In this document: positions 42,701 to 53,279 of the stretch, one piece after another
How positions within the stretch are numbered: position 1 is the first letter of the stretch
Layout of the letters: each line of letters begins with the position of its first letter
Assembly: GCA_002917075.1 (NCBI GenBank)
Contig: NTMA01000046.1
Span: 62,001 to 126,000, forward strand
DNA length: 64,000 bases
Direction of reading: 5' to 3'
DNA from: Hawksworthiomyces lignivorus
Lineage: Eukaryota; Ascomycota; Sordariomycetes; Ophiostomatales; Ophiostomataceae
Made by a program: the position numbers and the translations under genes
Notes under the pieces: model-generated
Seen by the model: the letters and a program-made list of their open reading frames with translations, nothing else
Database searches by the model: none
Told to the model about the DNA's origin: nothing

Positions 42701-44850
42701 GACCTTGTTAGAGAGAGTGAGGGAAGTGGAGATGAGCTCAAAAAGCTTTCTTGGACCTGCGTCGCCGCACTCGTCGAGGGCATCCACAACCAGATATACC
42801 CAGTCTAACGTAGGATCTTTTAGCATGCTCAGAAACGCATCAGAGAGGGCGTATAATGCATTGTTGCCTCTGAACATACTCGATCCGCTAGTTCGGTACT
42901 TCTCTCGCAAATGAGATATAAGATGCGGTTGTTGGACAAGCAGAAGCCAGATCAATGTTCGCAGAATAGCTGTCTCATTGTTCAGACTCTGGTCTGTGCC
43001 TTGACAGAAAAAATATGCGAGACTGGGCGAAGCCACGGAGGACTGGGCCAAAAGCCTGTTGATGATGCCGATTAGTAGCATCGTCTTACCAGTGCCAGCA
43101 GGCCCATGTATCCATAGAACGCGACAAGGTGGCCCGGCAGACATGTTCTCGTCCCAATTCACGAAAGCTGCGTATTCTTGCGTATGAAGAATCCACTCAT
43201 ACGCATCCACGAGCAACTTGTCCTTTTTGTCCTCAAGACGCTCCATGTCGTGTTGCGGATCTGTGAGGAAAAGATCCCGGAGGCATTCCTCGTCTTCAGC
43301 AGCGACACGGTTCTGCCTTTGGGAAGCAATGTATTCGTGAATGCTCTGGCTGAGGTCTCCGAGGAGCGCTTCTGTTCCTTTGGCCCCTTTGGCAATTTGA
43401 GCCAGAGCCTTCCTCGACTGGAGATTGTTGTGCTGTCGCGAATCCATATCAAGGGTCTGCTCCGCTTTGATAATACGTTGCAGATGAATCTCCCAGCGGT
43501 CTTCGCCTCCGAGATTGGCGAAAAAGCTAGCACCCTGGTGCCGATAATAAGAGTAAACACTATCCATCTTAAACAAAAGGACAGCTTGGTGCAGCTCAAT
43601 TATTCTTTCTTCCAATTGCTGTGCGACTATTTCGAATGTTTCGTCATTGGCTTCGATGTTGTCTTTTTGTAAAAGACATTCTGTTAAAGCACAATACCAA
43701 GCCATTCGAGAAGTGACGTACGATATGCCCCTCAGGTTAGACTCCGCTGCTTGAGCAGGGTTCTGAAGAATCTAGACGAAGATCAGCCGATGTGTCTGCA
43801 TCTATTCCCCCATACGCGAGAAAGGAGTCATACCTGCAACAAGCCACAAACACCGGCCCATGGAAGAGCAAGTGCACCTTGGGACATGTGCTCTAAGGCT
43901 GAACCGGCTACTGGCGAGAATTTCAGCACGGCTTGAACGAAGTTACTCAGGCTCTTTGCCCTCTTTGACGCCTTGGCGATTTTTTCATTGCCAGCTTCTA
44001 TCAGCTTCTCTAGAGTTTCCTGTCGCTGGACCGGGTCGTAGAGTTCGTCCGCGGTGTGGGATGTAGGTGAGCCCTTAGGTTCAAGAACTTTTTTCAGGGT
44101 ATCTATATAAAGCTTGGCAAGCTTCGAGGTGTTCTCATCCTCTATGAGACGGGTATACGCCGTATGCCACGCGTTCTGGGATTTGGTCAGTGCCGGGCGT
44201 TCCTTGGCCGCTTCTGCGTTGGCAATTTCGGCTCTGTCTTCGGCTCTGTCTCCGACTCTATCTTCGACTCTCTCTTCGGCTCTCTCTTCGGCTCTCTCTT
44301 CGCCTCTGTCTTGGCCGCTGTCTTCGGCTCCGTCTTCGGCTCTTTCTTGAGTTCCGTCTTCGACTCTTTCTTCGGCTCCGCCTTTGGCTATTTCTCCGGC
44401 TCCGTCTCCGACTCTGTCTTCGGCACGGTTTTCGGCTCTATCTTCGGCTCTCTCTGCTCCCGCTCGACCCGCTTGAGATCCGGAGGCAGCCGAGTTGGAA
44501 TGAAGGTGCAGCTCTACCGAAGGCGGCACTATCTCGCTGTTGTACGACGCTCTTTCTACCTGCACATCTGGCCTGGCACCTGACATGATCACGTCGGAGG
44601 ATGTGCCTCCCAAAGACGCGTCGGAGCGATCATCTTTCGTTCGTCGCGCGGTTGGAAGGGGCTTCGTCTTTTCGGGAGGCTGCGTTCCTGCTGGGGAGTG
44701 TCAGGTGTCTAGAAAAAAAAAGATGTTGCATCCGGTGACCGGTCGTCTCCTACCTGTCGGTGGCCCTGGGGACCGGCTTGGTGAGGCTGCGTCTCTCTTG
44801 AAGAGGCCCTTCATCTTCCCCACTAACTTCTTCGATCCTTTGTCGGACAT
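39753..44850 (-). CDS. NLR3: NWD-type NACHT-WD40 receptor, 4 exons
   Basis: Exons 44850-44754, 44690-43834, 43771-41768 and 41699-39753 (4905 nt, 1634 residues), all junctions in frame; the start reads MSDKGSKKLVGKMKGLFKRD. An E/R/A/D repeat spans about residues 105-190. The NACHT N-terminal helical domain includes KSQNAWHTAYTRLIEDENTS, ALPWAGVCGLLQILQNP (across intron 2) and ISYVTSRMAWYCALTECLL. NACHT: Walker A GPAGTGKT near 541-548, Walker B WVYLVVDALDECGD, and downstream HFLHWLEALSLLGRI. The conserved linker ELSAFLQDANRF after intron 3 leads to about eleven WD40 repeats (GHxxxVxSVxFSxDGxxLASGSxDxTxKIWN) and a degenerate C-terminal blade. WD40 is the recognition domain in this class (HET-E and HNWD relatives). 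There is no HET domain; the effector end is the NACHT-N region. Ligand unknown. Confidence 0.93.
39990..41510 (-). repeat. WD40 repeat array within NLR3
   Basis: About eleven units of roughly 126 nt, each reading like GHNSSINSVTFSTDGGWLA followed by SGSDDGTAKIWN. Units are similar in plan but clearly diverged from each other in sequence, in contrast to the ankyrin array of NLR2. Confidence 0.85.
44221..44470 (-). repeat. 12-bp minisatellite encoding (E/D-R-A-E)n in NLR3
   Basis: The plus strand shows repeated TCTTCGGCTCTG-like 12-mers; on the coding strand these give ERAEDRAENRAEDRVGD and similar blocks, about twenty imperfect four-residue units. The result is a highly charged, probably helical segment in the variable N-terminus. 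Confidence 0.85.
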
Positions 44851-46410
44851 GTTGAATGCATTAGCCCATGGCAGAAGACGCTCAGACGTAGAACAAGACG
44901 CTATAGAGCAAGGCTCTTTCGTAGAATATCATGCGGAAGAAAAACGACGATGTTTGCCCGATCATCGTTTGGTAAAGCGAAATGACAAGCTATTGCGCGG
45001 CACCTAGGCAGAAGCGCTCCAGACGCTCAGGGCTGCGCCTGGGAGATGCAGGTAGCCGCCTGGCATAATATAACCTCGCCAATCAGAGGGGGCGATCCCC
45101 CCCTGGCTCTGAGTTCCGCGGCACTTTCCATCAACACAGCACTGGCAAGGTGCCTGAAAGCTTGGGCTCTAACAACTGGGCCATTGAGTCGGCGTGTCGC
45201 TGTTTGAGAATGTTGAGAACGCTCTGGAGGAGTTGGCTGCGGGTGGTCCGGCACGGCTCGCGCGTTGGTCCCCGCTAGTTACGCAGAAACTCTCCCCCGA
45301 CACCAATGGCAGCTGAATTGAGAGAAACGACCAACACCAAAAGGGAGACCTGTGCAATTATCCCTCCCTGTGTTGGCATTCGCCTAGAGAATACTTGTAA
45401 ATATGTAGGATTATAGTGAGATTCTGTGAGAAGCGGGATGCTTACGGTCCCCAAAGCACCGCGTCTCCACGCAGAACATAGCAGGTTACATACATATAGG
45501 ATCGCATGGTTCAGCAAACGCTACTGTAATAGACCCAATTAACCATCTGGTAATAGCAGTGAAACTGGCTTTGACATGGTAACATTCATGCAGCAAAGTA
45601 TACGCGACGCAGGCCATTCGTAACATGACTGAAGGAAATGCCAGCGACCCATGCAGCTAACCAAAGAAACAAAAGATAGGCCCATACTCTTAAGAACACG
45701 TGAGGGATCATGTTTAGGCACTTTTCTTGTAAATACAGGATGTGATTTGGGTTTATTATGGTGAGAGCTGTAGAAAGACATTCTACGAGGCGTGAAAACT
45801 GAGCATTTTATGAACTGAAGTTACCCCCCACGCCGAAGCCATATGGAACAGGTTTAGTGATTGATCCTACCTGAACATGCCCATCTGAGTCTAAGTTCTA
45901 TATGCACCGTGTCAATTGCTCCATAGTTTATAGATAGTCTCGGATTCTCACCAAGGTCGAACCCAGCAAAAGGTATGTATGGCATATTAGCTATTCGTTA
46001 GATTACTAGTTGTCCAGTCGCGCAAACATTATCAGGCAATTTGAAAGAATAGATCGGATTTGATGATTTTCTAGATTGTATGCTCCAATCTGATGCAAAT
46101 GATAGGTTTATGTAGGATAAGATAAAAGTCTAAAAGAGAAAATGCACAATAAAAAAGATGCCAGCCGTTAATGTGAGAATTACGGACTCTTTTTTTGTGA
46201 TGGAAAAAAAAAGCAGGCCAAGAAAAAAACCCAATAGGCACCATTAAAAAAAAAAACCTTGTCCCCCCTCAGTTCCTTACAAAGCTTGAAAAAATTCCTA
46301 TCCCTCTCTATCAACCACTTAATTTGTAGCATTTATGTGCTTTTTTTTGAATCAATAAATATCGAATGCAATATTAAAAAGGATGTATCTCGCTGAGCAG
46401 CTCTCACAGC
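44851..46410. other. intergenic between NLR3 start and MscS 3' end
   Basis: About 1.6 kb. Contains the NLR3 promoter. Becomes AT-rich with A tracts in 46130-46380, the 3' region of the channel gene. No supported gene. Confidence 0.5.
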
Positions 46411-49377
46411 TCACAGCCGCGGCGGGCCCGGAGGATACTGCTGCTGGGACGCGCCGCCCTGGCTGCGGCTGCCGTTCGACGACGCTGTGGGTGCGCTCTG
46501 AAGCGGGTGCATGTTGGCGGCCACCCCACCCGCCGGCTCGTCAGACGTCGGCGAGTACATGCCGTAGCTCATGCCGGCGGCCGACGCGCCAGCGGTAGAC
46601 ACGGCCGGGCCGGCATATGGGTTGCCCCTGAAGGGATTGCCGCCGGCAGCAGGATTCGCACCGATGCCGCGCTCCAGGTCAAATGAAGGTCCGCCAGCGC
46701 GGCGCGACGACGAGGACTCGTAACGTGTGACGCCGACAGCGGGCAGGTCTTCGCCGAGCGGCATGGGCGGAAGGCCCTGGCCGGCCTGGCGGCGACCGCG
46801 CTGGCTCTGCGTCTTGTTCAGGATGTCAGCCCGGAGGTCGTCGATGTCGTCGTTGCGAGTCGCTGAAGAGGCGCCGCGGTTGCGCAGGCCGCTGGAGTGG
46901 GACTGAGACTGCGAGGCGGAGGGATGCAGGCGCGACTGGTACTGTGTCGTCTGGGCGCCGAAGCGGTCGTCGTGCGTGCCGTCGAAAGACGAATCGGAGC
47001 TGTCGTTGTTCAGCGTGTGGTCGTCGGCCACGTCGGCGAGCGGGTTGCTCGTATTAAGGGCGCGCGCCGCCTGCTTCTCGGCAACCTTGCCGCCGTTGGC
47101 AGCATCGTCCGGGTCCGGGTGCGGCACCAATCGCTTGAGATTCTTCTCGCGGGCCGAGTTTGCGCGCGCAGCGGATGCGTCGGCGTCGGTCACAGAGACG
47201 GAGTAGGTCGGGTTGGCAGGTCCACCGGCCGGGTCGCCACCGCCGCCGGGGCCGTAGATGGGCACCTTCTTGAGGGCCAGGGCCAGGGCGCACATGAACT
47301 TGGAGCGGCGCGTGGCGCGCACGACGTCGTTGTGCCAGTTGGACTTGTGCTTGATGGCAATCTTGAGCTGCAGCTTGTCGAGGTCGCCGACGCCAGCGAC
47401 ACCGATGGCCAGGTCGGGCTGGAAGTCGCGGGCGTTGTCCGGGTGCTGGACGAACTTCTCCATCTCCAGACGCAGGAGCTCGACGTCCTCAAAGGTAGTG
47501 TCGTACGACACGTTGACGTCGATCGTCTCGCGCATGGCCTTGCTCCGAGTCACATTCTCGATCCAGAGGTTGTTCAGCACGATGTTGGGCACCTGCACCA
47601 CCTGCATCTTGTCGATGCGCATGAACACGGTGTAGATCAGCGAGATCTTCTCGACAATCAGCTGCTCTTTCTCGGGGCCGTTGATGTCGACACGGTCGCC
47701 CACGTCGTACGGGTGCTTGATGAATAAGAAGATGCAAGAACCTAGGACCTCCTGCGTGGTGACGGCGAAGACGAAGGACAGCGACAGCAGAGCGGTACCG
47801 GCTGTGGCCAGGGTCGTGACAAAGCTGCTCTGGAAGAAGGCCAGGAAGATGAAGATGACGATCAGCAGCACGATGAAGAGCAGCACCTGGTCCAGGGCGG
47901 AGAGGGCCTCGCCAATGTCCTTCATGCTGTTGGCCATGGCTTTGCGCTCCTTGCCGATGGCCACGACCTTGCGGATCATCTCCTCCAGGCTGATGTCGCC
48001 GTTGCCGTCGGCGTCGACGGCCGCAAAGCACTCTTGGGCCTCCTCCTTGTGGGTGGGGCCCAGAACCTCTTCAACGTCCTCCAGGTAGAGAGCCTCGTTG
48101 TCTTCGACGACAAACGACATCCAGATGCGCCGTGCCAGAGCCTCGGAGGAGCGCACCTTCTCAAGCGCCTCGACGACGATCGAGTGGGCGGAGTTGGGGT
48201 TAAACACCTGCTTGCCGGTAACCTCAGAGGCCAGATTGCCGAAGACGGAAGTGACCTTGTCACCGAAGCGGCCGACGTTGCCGATGAGACGCATGGGGGC
48301 GACGGAGCCCGACTTGTTGTGACCCTTCTTGTGAAGCATGGCTTCGATGCTGTCGTTGACGACGTAGTCATCTTCGGCAAACTCTGGGCAGTACATGGGG
48401 AAGAGTGTGCGCGAGGCGTCGTACATGAGGCCCAGCAGGTGGATGTCGCGCTTGTTCTCCTTGATGCGGTTGGAAAACGACCGCTGGTGGTAGCTGATGC
48501 TCATGAGCTGAATGAGGGCGCGCTCGCCGAGGAAGACAGCCGACGACACAAAGAGAGATCCGAAGATGTTTTGAAGCACGTACACCCACTGGAAGCGGTC
48601 GTCGGTGAAAAAGACGCGGAAGACGAGCCACGTCACCAGGGCCCAGAAGAAGAGCGACAGAGGAATGTCGAGTGCCCGCAGAACTGTAGCGTACTTGCGG
48701 GTGCCAGAGCTGATAACGCCGCAGAAGAACATGAAGACGATGGGGATGAGGTACGCCACGATTTTGCCGACCCACAGGCCAACCCATGAGACCTCAATCC
48801 AGATGAACAGGTGGAACAGAGGCGGGCCGTCGATCCGCGTAGGCGGGACCGCTGTGCTGTTGGTGGTGATATGCCCGAGCGGAATGGTGTTGGCATTGCC
48901 GGTAACGGGCAGCAGCACAAGGGGGATGGCCAGCAGGAAGGCCACGGGCACGACGTAGACGAGGTAGCGGGTAACCACAGAGGCGCCGACCAAGCGCGAG
49001 TACACCCTTCCCATGAAATTGAGAGCAACTTCGGAGTCGAGCGTGCCACGGCGCTTGACTGGGTCCGGCTCGCGCTTCACTCGCCGGCGGCCGATGGGGT
49101 GGCTCCGGGATTTGAAGATGCCGCGCTTCTCGTTGCCCTCGCCATCATCTCCCGGGGCATTGGAGCGCATGCGCTCGATCTCGGGCCCGACGCCGCCCTG
49201 GCTGGGCTTCCGAGCACCAACGGAGACGTTGGAGCGCATCTGCGTCAGCGGGATATCTGCTTCGGGATCCATCTGGGAGTTGTTGTTGTTGCTGTCGTTG
49301 TTGTCGTTCCACTGGTTCGACAACGGCTGAAAACCGTGATACTGAGGAAAGCGAGGCGAGAGAGGAGAAGTAGGCAT
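46411..49377 (-). CDS. MscS-family mechanosensitive ion channel with EF-hand
   Basis: Fungal MscS homolog (S. pombe Msy1/Msy2 type), which in that family sits in the ER or plasma membrane and controls calcium during hypo-osmotic shock. One exon; 988 residues from the ATG at 49377 (MPTSPLSPRFPQYHG). The N-terminal tail is polar (NDNNDSNNNNS), followed by hydrophobic segments from about residue 125 (YLVYVVPVAFLLAIPLVLL, VGKIVAYLIPIVFMFFCGVI, LSLFFWALVTWLVFRVFF), a canonical EF-hand DADGNGDISLEEM near 450, two more membrane segments (VLLFIVLLIVIFIFLAFF, LATAGTALLSLSFVFAVTT), then the MscS beta domain: HPYDVGDRVDINGPEKEQLI, VVQVPNIVLNNLWIENVTRS. The long C-terminal tail is Ser/Gly/Pro-rich. The open frame extends upstream into F-box sequence through a G21 tract; I place the start at the first ATG after that tract. 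Confidence 0.92.
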   Translation of the reverse strand: MPTSPLSPRFPQYHGFQPLSNQWNDNNDSNNNNSQMDPEADIPLTQMRSNVSVGARKPSQGGVGPEIERMRSNAPGDDGEGNEKRGIFKSRSHPIGRRRVKREPDPVKRRGTLDSEVALNFMGRVYSRLVGASVVTRYLVYVVPVAFLLAIPLVLLPVTGNANTIPLGHITTNSTAVPPTRIDGPPLFHLFIWIEVSWVGLWVGKIVAYLIPIVFMFFCGVISSGTRKYATVLRALDIPLSLFFWALVTWLVFRVFFTDDRFQWVYVLQNIFGSLFVSSAVFLGERALIQLMSISYHQRSFSNRIKENKRDIHLLGLMYDASRTLFPMYCPEFAEDDYVVNDSIEAMLHKKGHNKSGSVAPMRLIGNVGRFGDKVTSVFGNLASEVTGKQVFNPNSAHSIVVEALEKVRSSEALARRIWMSFVVEDNEALYLEDVEEVLGPTHKEEAQECFAAVDADGNGDISLEEMIRKVVAIGKERKAMANSMKDIGEALSALDQVLLFIVLLIVIFIFLAFFQSSFVTTLATAGTALLSLSFVFAVTTQEVLGSCIFLFIKHPYDVGDRVDINGPEKEQLIVEKISLIYTVFMRIDKMQVVQVPNIVLNNLWIENVTRSKAMRETIDVNVSYDTTFEDVELLRLEMEKFVQHPDNARDFQPDLAIGVAGVGDLDKLQLKIAIKHKSNWHNDVVRATRRSKFMCALALALKKVPIYGPGGGGDPAGGPANPTYSVSVTDADASAARANSAREKNLKRLVPHPDPDDAANGGKVAEKQAARALNTSNPLADVADDHTLNNDSSDSSFDGTHDDRFGAQTTQYQSRLHPSASQSQSHSSGLRNRGASSATRNDDIDDLRADILNKTQSQRGRRQAGQGLPPMPLGEDLPAVGVTRYESSSSRRAGGPSFDLERGIGANPAAGGNPFRGNPYAGPAVSTAGASAAGMSYGMYSPTSDEPAGGVAANMHPLQSAPTASSNGSRSQGGASQQQYPPGPPRL

Positions 49378-49434
49378 TCGAACGGTTAAAGCTGTGTAAG
49401 AGACTATCAAAGTCTCGTTGGAGAAGGGGCAAGA

Positions 49435-49455
49435 GGGGGGGGGGGGGGGGGGGGG
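49435..49455. repeat. G21 homopolymer (C21 on coding strand)
   Basis: Twenty-one G in a row between the F-box exon and the MscS start codon. Such tracts are prone to slippage and to sequencing error, so reading frame continuity across it is unreliable. Confidence 0.9.
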
Positions 49456-49464
49456 TGAACAAAC

Positions 49465-49986
49465 CTTGTCCGGATTGTCACTGGCGCCTATGCTCTTCAA
49501 CCGCAGGAAGTCTAATACCTCGCGCTCCCAGTCCAGATTCTTGGTGGGGGGCTCATCCTGTTCATATCCAGTTAGAATTCCTTCTCGACGACACCGAGAT
49601 TGTGGAGAGAAGTCAACAAAGAGCCTCGGAGCAGCGACGAGGGAAGTCAACTTGAAGTCTGCGTGGGGGTACAAATAGCGAGGCTCAGAACATGTGGGTA
49701 GCAAACAGACAGGAATAGTAATCATATGAGGCCAAGAGGCAAAAAACATATTAAAGTGCGGTAGACATTGAAAAGGGGGGAGCACGGGGGGACCCATATC
49801 AGAGCAAAACATATTTATAGAACGTACAAAGCAGTTGTAATAGACCGACCGGTAGAGCTGCGTGTTGTGCCGAATACAGTCATACAGCCAGTGGCAGACA
49901 AGCCTTACCGACACCAGATCTTCAATGCTGAGGAAGCCGAGAGCAGCATTGATGATCTCGGGCGGCAGCTCTGTGAGGAGGACCAT
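49465..49986 (-). pseudogene. F-box protein gene, apparently truncated
   Basis: From the ATG at 49986 an F-box is clear: MVLLTELPPEIINAALGFL and SIEDLVSVRLVCHWLYDCIR. A probable 270-bp intron (49827-49558, GTACGT..CAG) joins exon 1 (53 codons) to a second exon reading DEPPTKNLDWEREVLDFLRL and ending near DNPDK at 49465, where a GTTTGT donor lies. No further F-box-protein exon is found; the MscS gene starts 90 bp later on the same strand. Complete relatives are normally several hundred residues, so this is probably a 5' remnant. Alternatives: a very short F-box protein, or a real F-box/MscS fusion. Confidence 0.55.
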
Positions 49987-52900
49987 ATTGAGGGATGGGG
50001 GGGTGGAGAGGAGAAGGATGATGGAAGCGGAAGGCAAGGAGCATGAAGCTAGGCGCAGGCGAACGGGGCGCACCCCCGATTGGGTATTGGGTGTTGTAGA
50101 TGTGGTGCAGACACGGTGATAGTAGGCACGGCGATACGCGGGATGTGGAATGCGGATACGGGACGCTGGTGCGTGTTCGGGGGGGAGAAAGAGATATGAA
50201 TGGAAGAGGTCACGAGGGGAACGGATAGAGAGAATAGGAATAGGAAGCAGTCCGGTATAATGTGGAACAATGTCTAGGGGAAATAGGTCCACAGGGCTCT
50301 CTTATCCTTGTCGTTCTATTGCCTGCAGGAGGGTACTGCGTTCAAGTTTGCTGATGTCTCAGAGCCTTGCCTGTGCGCTCGGATAAGAGGCGAAGGCTGC
50401 TGAAAGAGTGTGAGTGAGCTGCTGCTGCTGTATCTTGTCGTATCTTGATACAGCCCAAGCCGGGTTAAAGTACCAGAGTGATCGGACTATCTCAGCCCGG
50501 AGTAGAGGAGATAAACCTGCGGGATTATGGGGTTTGGAGTTTTGGAGGCGAAGGAGGATTACATGTGGGAAAATGGAGGGTACAGAGGAAGGATTCCTAA
50601 GCTTCTCTGCATCGGGAGAAAGATAATTAAGGCAAGTCGGATTTGCAAGCTGCGGCGACCGAAAGAACAGGAGAGAATAACTCGGCAAGTATGTAAGATA
50701 CAGAATAGGGCAGACTGGATAGAGCGATAATAATCGATAAGAAATGCAAAGCTGCGGGGAAGACGGCAAACAGAAGGTTAGGCAGCACAGCAACACTGCA
50801 TTACACTGCACAACACAGCACAGCAGCAAATTGTGTGAGCACAAGAGAGTGTGCGTGAGGGAAAAGGTGAGGGGCGCTCTTCGCTGCAGCTGTCTGAATG
50901 AGCAATAGAAGTGTTGCTGCGCATGTGCGTATGATGGCGCACATCCGAACGTCTGTAGTCGTAGGCTTCAGCACACTTGGGGAGTTGTTTTAACTTTAGT
51001 TGAACGGTGAGCGTGAGTTTGGACAAGTTAGAATGAGGTAAGGAGGAGCAATTCGTACTTTTTGGCTAGTATGACGGCAGGGGGGGGGGCACCAATGCGC
51101 ACCGGTTTTTCTCCCTTCTAGAAGGATTAGAAATGCGTCATCTGCGGCTTGCTTCGCGAGCAATAACCAAAGAGAGCAGCCCAAAGCGGTAGTAGTGTGG
51201 CGGCCGCAGCGGTTGTTGGAGAATGCTGACGGGGCTCCAAACCCGCGAATGCGGGCATTACGACTCTACTCCGTTGCTAACTCCAGAGCTATTCCTCGTA
51301 GCACTCTCGGCAGAGCCCGCTGGACAGATGCCCTTATGCGTGAAACGTATAGTTAAGCATATGTATGTACTCCTAGAGCACATATAGGCTATAATATATA
51401 CGAAAGAAAACGCGGAAATAAGAGCGAGCGTGGCGTCAGCAATTCCAAAACGGAGCTTATCACCGTTTTCTGCATGTCCTCTCTCGCCTCTCTGCCACTG
51501 CCACCTTTCCGCGTTACGGAGAGATTGTCCTGGGCTGTTTCTTTTCTGTCATATTTTTTCTGTCGTTTTTTCTGTCTCCAATTTCGTTTCTATCTAAAAG
51601 TACTGTACGGAGTATATATGCAATGCGAGTATGTACCTCATTTAGTGTGCAGCATACTCTGTGTACGTGTATAGTTTCTAAGCACTTCACGTTGCGCCTT
51701 TCTCCCCGCGTCTGCCCATTTAAGCCCCCCACTGTGCTAGATTCCGTGCTTTTTCGGGGTGCTTCTTTGGCTCTGGCCTCCCTCCAGAGTGGACTGCCTC
51801 TCTGTTTGTGTGAGATTCTGGCCGTGTGCGAAAGGTTCCATCGTGTGACCCCCACGCCCCTCATCCGGGACTGGACTGCTCTGCCATGCTTTACGACAGC
51901 CTTTACGACAGCCTTGGAACGGCACAACCGTCCTGCAGGGGTTCGCCAGCAGCACAATAGCGAAACAAGGCCAGCCCTCATCGCCGAATTGAAATCGAAG
52001 CACAAAAAAACTTGGTTCGGACGCGCGGGGCTCCCCTCCCCTCCTGCTGCTTTCTGACATATCTGACAGCAGATTAAGATGCCTGGGGAAGGTGTAGGTG
52101 AGGTGAGGTGTGAGCATGGCATGGTGATTGCTCCAAAGGGAGTGAGCAGAGGCGCAGAGCGACACTGCAAACAGACCACCACCCGGCCACTCCCCGGGAG
52201 GCGTCTTCCGAGCATGCTGCACGAGAAGAAAGATGCCGCTCTCTCGCTCTCCGAATGCTGCTACTGCAATGCTTGAGGTTCATTGGCACCGTGTGCGGGC
52301 CACTGTGTTCCCGATCCGGTACGACAGCAAGAAAATGCAGTGGAGAGAGACACTACACGTGCAGGAAGAGAGCTTGAGTGGCCGGAAAAGATGAGCACGA
52401 AAATGGCCAGCAGGATTCCTCATGCCTGTTCTCTACCGGGCCGAAATGGGCAGCAGCCTAACAAATCCAATCTAAGCACTATCTCCTTCTTCCCTCACCC
52501 TCCCCGTATGCTCTTGCGCACGAATGAGATAAATTTAAATCGATGACATTTATTGCAGCGGTTTGCTAGTATGACGGGGGGGGGGGGGGGGGGGGGGGGG
52601 GGGCGGCGCCTCAGGGCAAGCGGCCCCGACAACCCGAACATGCCCACATCCGGATATCTGCATCTCCAAGCTGTAATGTGCAATTACTAGCGTGCACAGG
52701 CTTGCCAGCACATGTTCATTGCAGCGAGGGATATTTTGCGCAACAAGAAGTAGGTCAAGTATGTTCAGCTTCTTCGTTCACTATATGATGTGTATGAGTA
52801 TGGGGGTATAGGTACATAAAAAACATTCGCGTGGATGAAGAAACAGTAAAAAAAAGAGACAGCCAAACATAAACGTGACAGACTAGGAAAATCAGTATTA

Positions 52901-53279
52901 AGGAAACGCAGCAAAACCAAAAGTGCCAACATGAGGATATCTTCGTAAATTCTCTTTTTTTCCAAGCCTCAACCAGACCGACCACCATTACTCGTGGAAA
53001 TCACAAGTCCATATCATCAAAAATCCGTTCTAATTTGTCATATACACGAGACATGTATAGAAAGCCGTTCGCCTCGTTTTGCGCCGTCTTTGTCGTCTTG
53101 TTAATTCGCGAAGGCCTGCCTGCCATCAAATAACCACCAAAATGAGTTGGGATATTAATTAGAAAAATCCGAAGTCACTAAATCGATATATCCAGAGAAA
53201 TGAAATATTGAAGAGTAGTGCAAAGAAGAGAATATCACCGGGACATGTGCGATCGGCCAACGCAGGCCGCATAGCTATT
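49987..53279. other. 3.3-kb intergenic region with G tracts
   Basis: No supported gene. It carries two G tracts, G10 at 51080-51089 and G28 at 52576-52603, each preceded by the same 13-mer GCTAGTATGACGG (see findings). The part nearest 53279 is the 3' flank of the transcription factor. Open frames here are short and have no recognisable motifs. Confidence 0.5.
52576..52603. repeat. G28 homopolymer
   Basis: Twenty-eight consecutive G after ATGAC, the longest homopolymer in the window. Non-coding. Length should be treated as approximate because such tracts are poorly resolved by sequencing. Confidence 0.9.
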
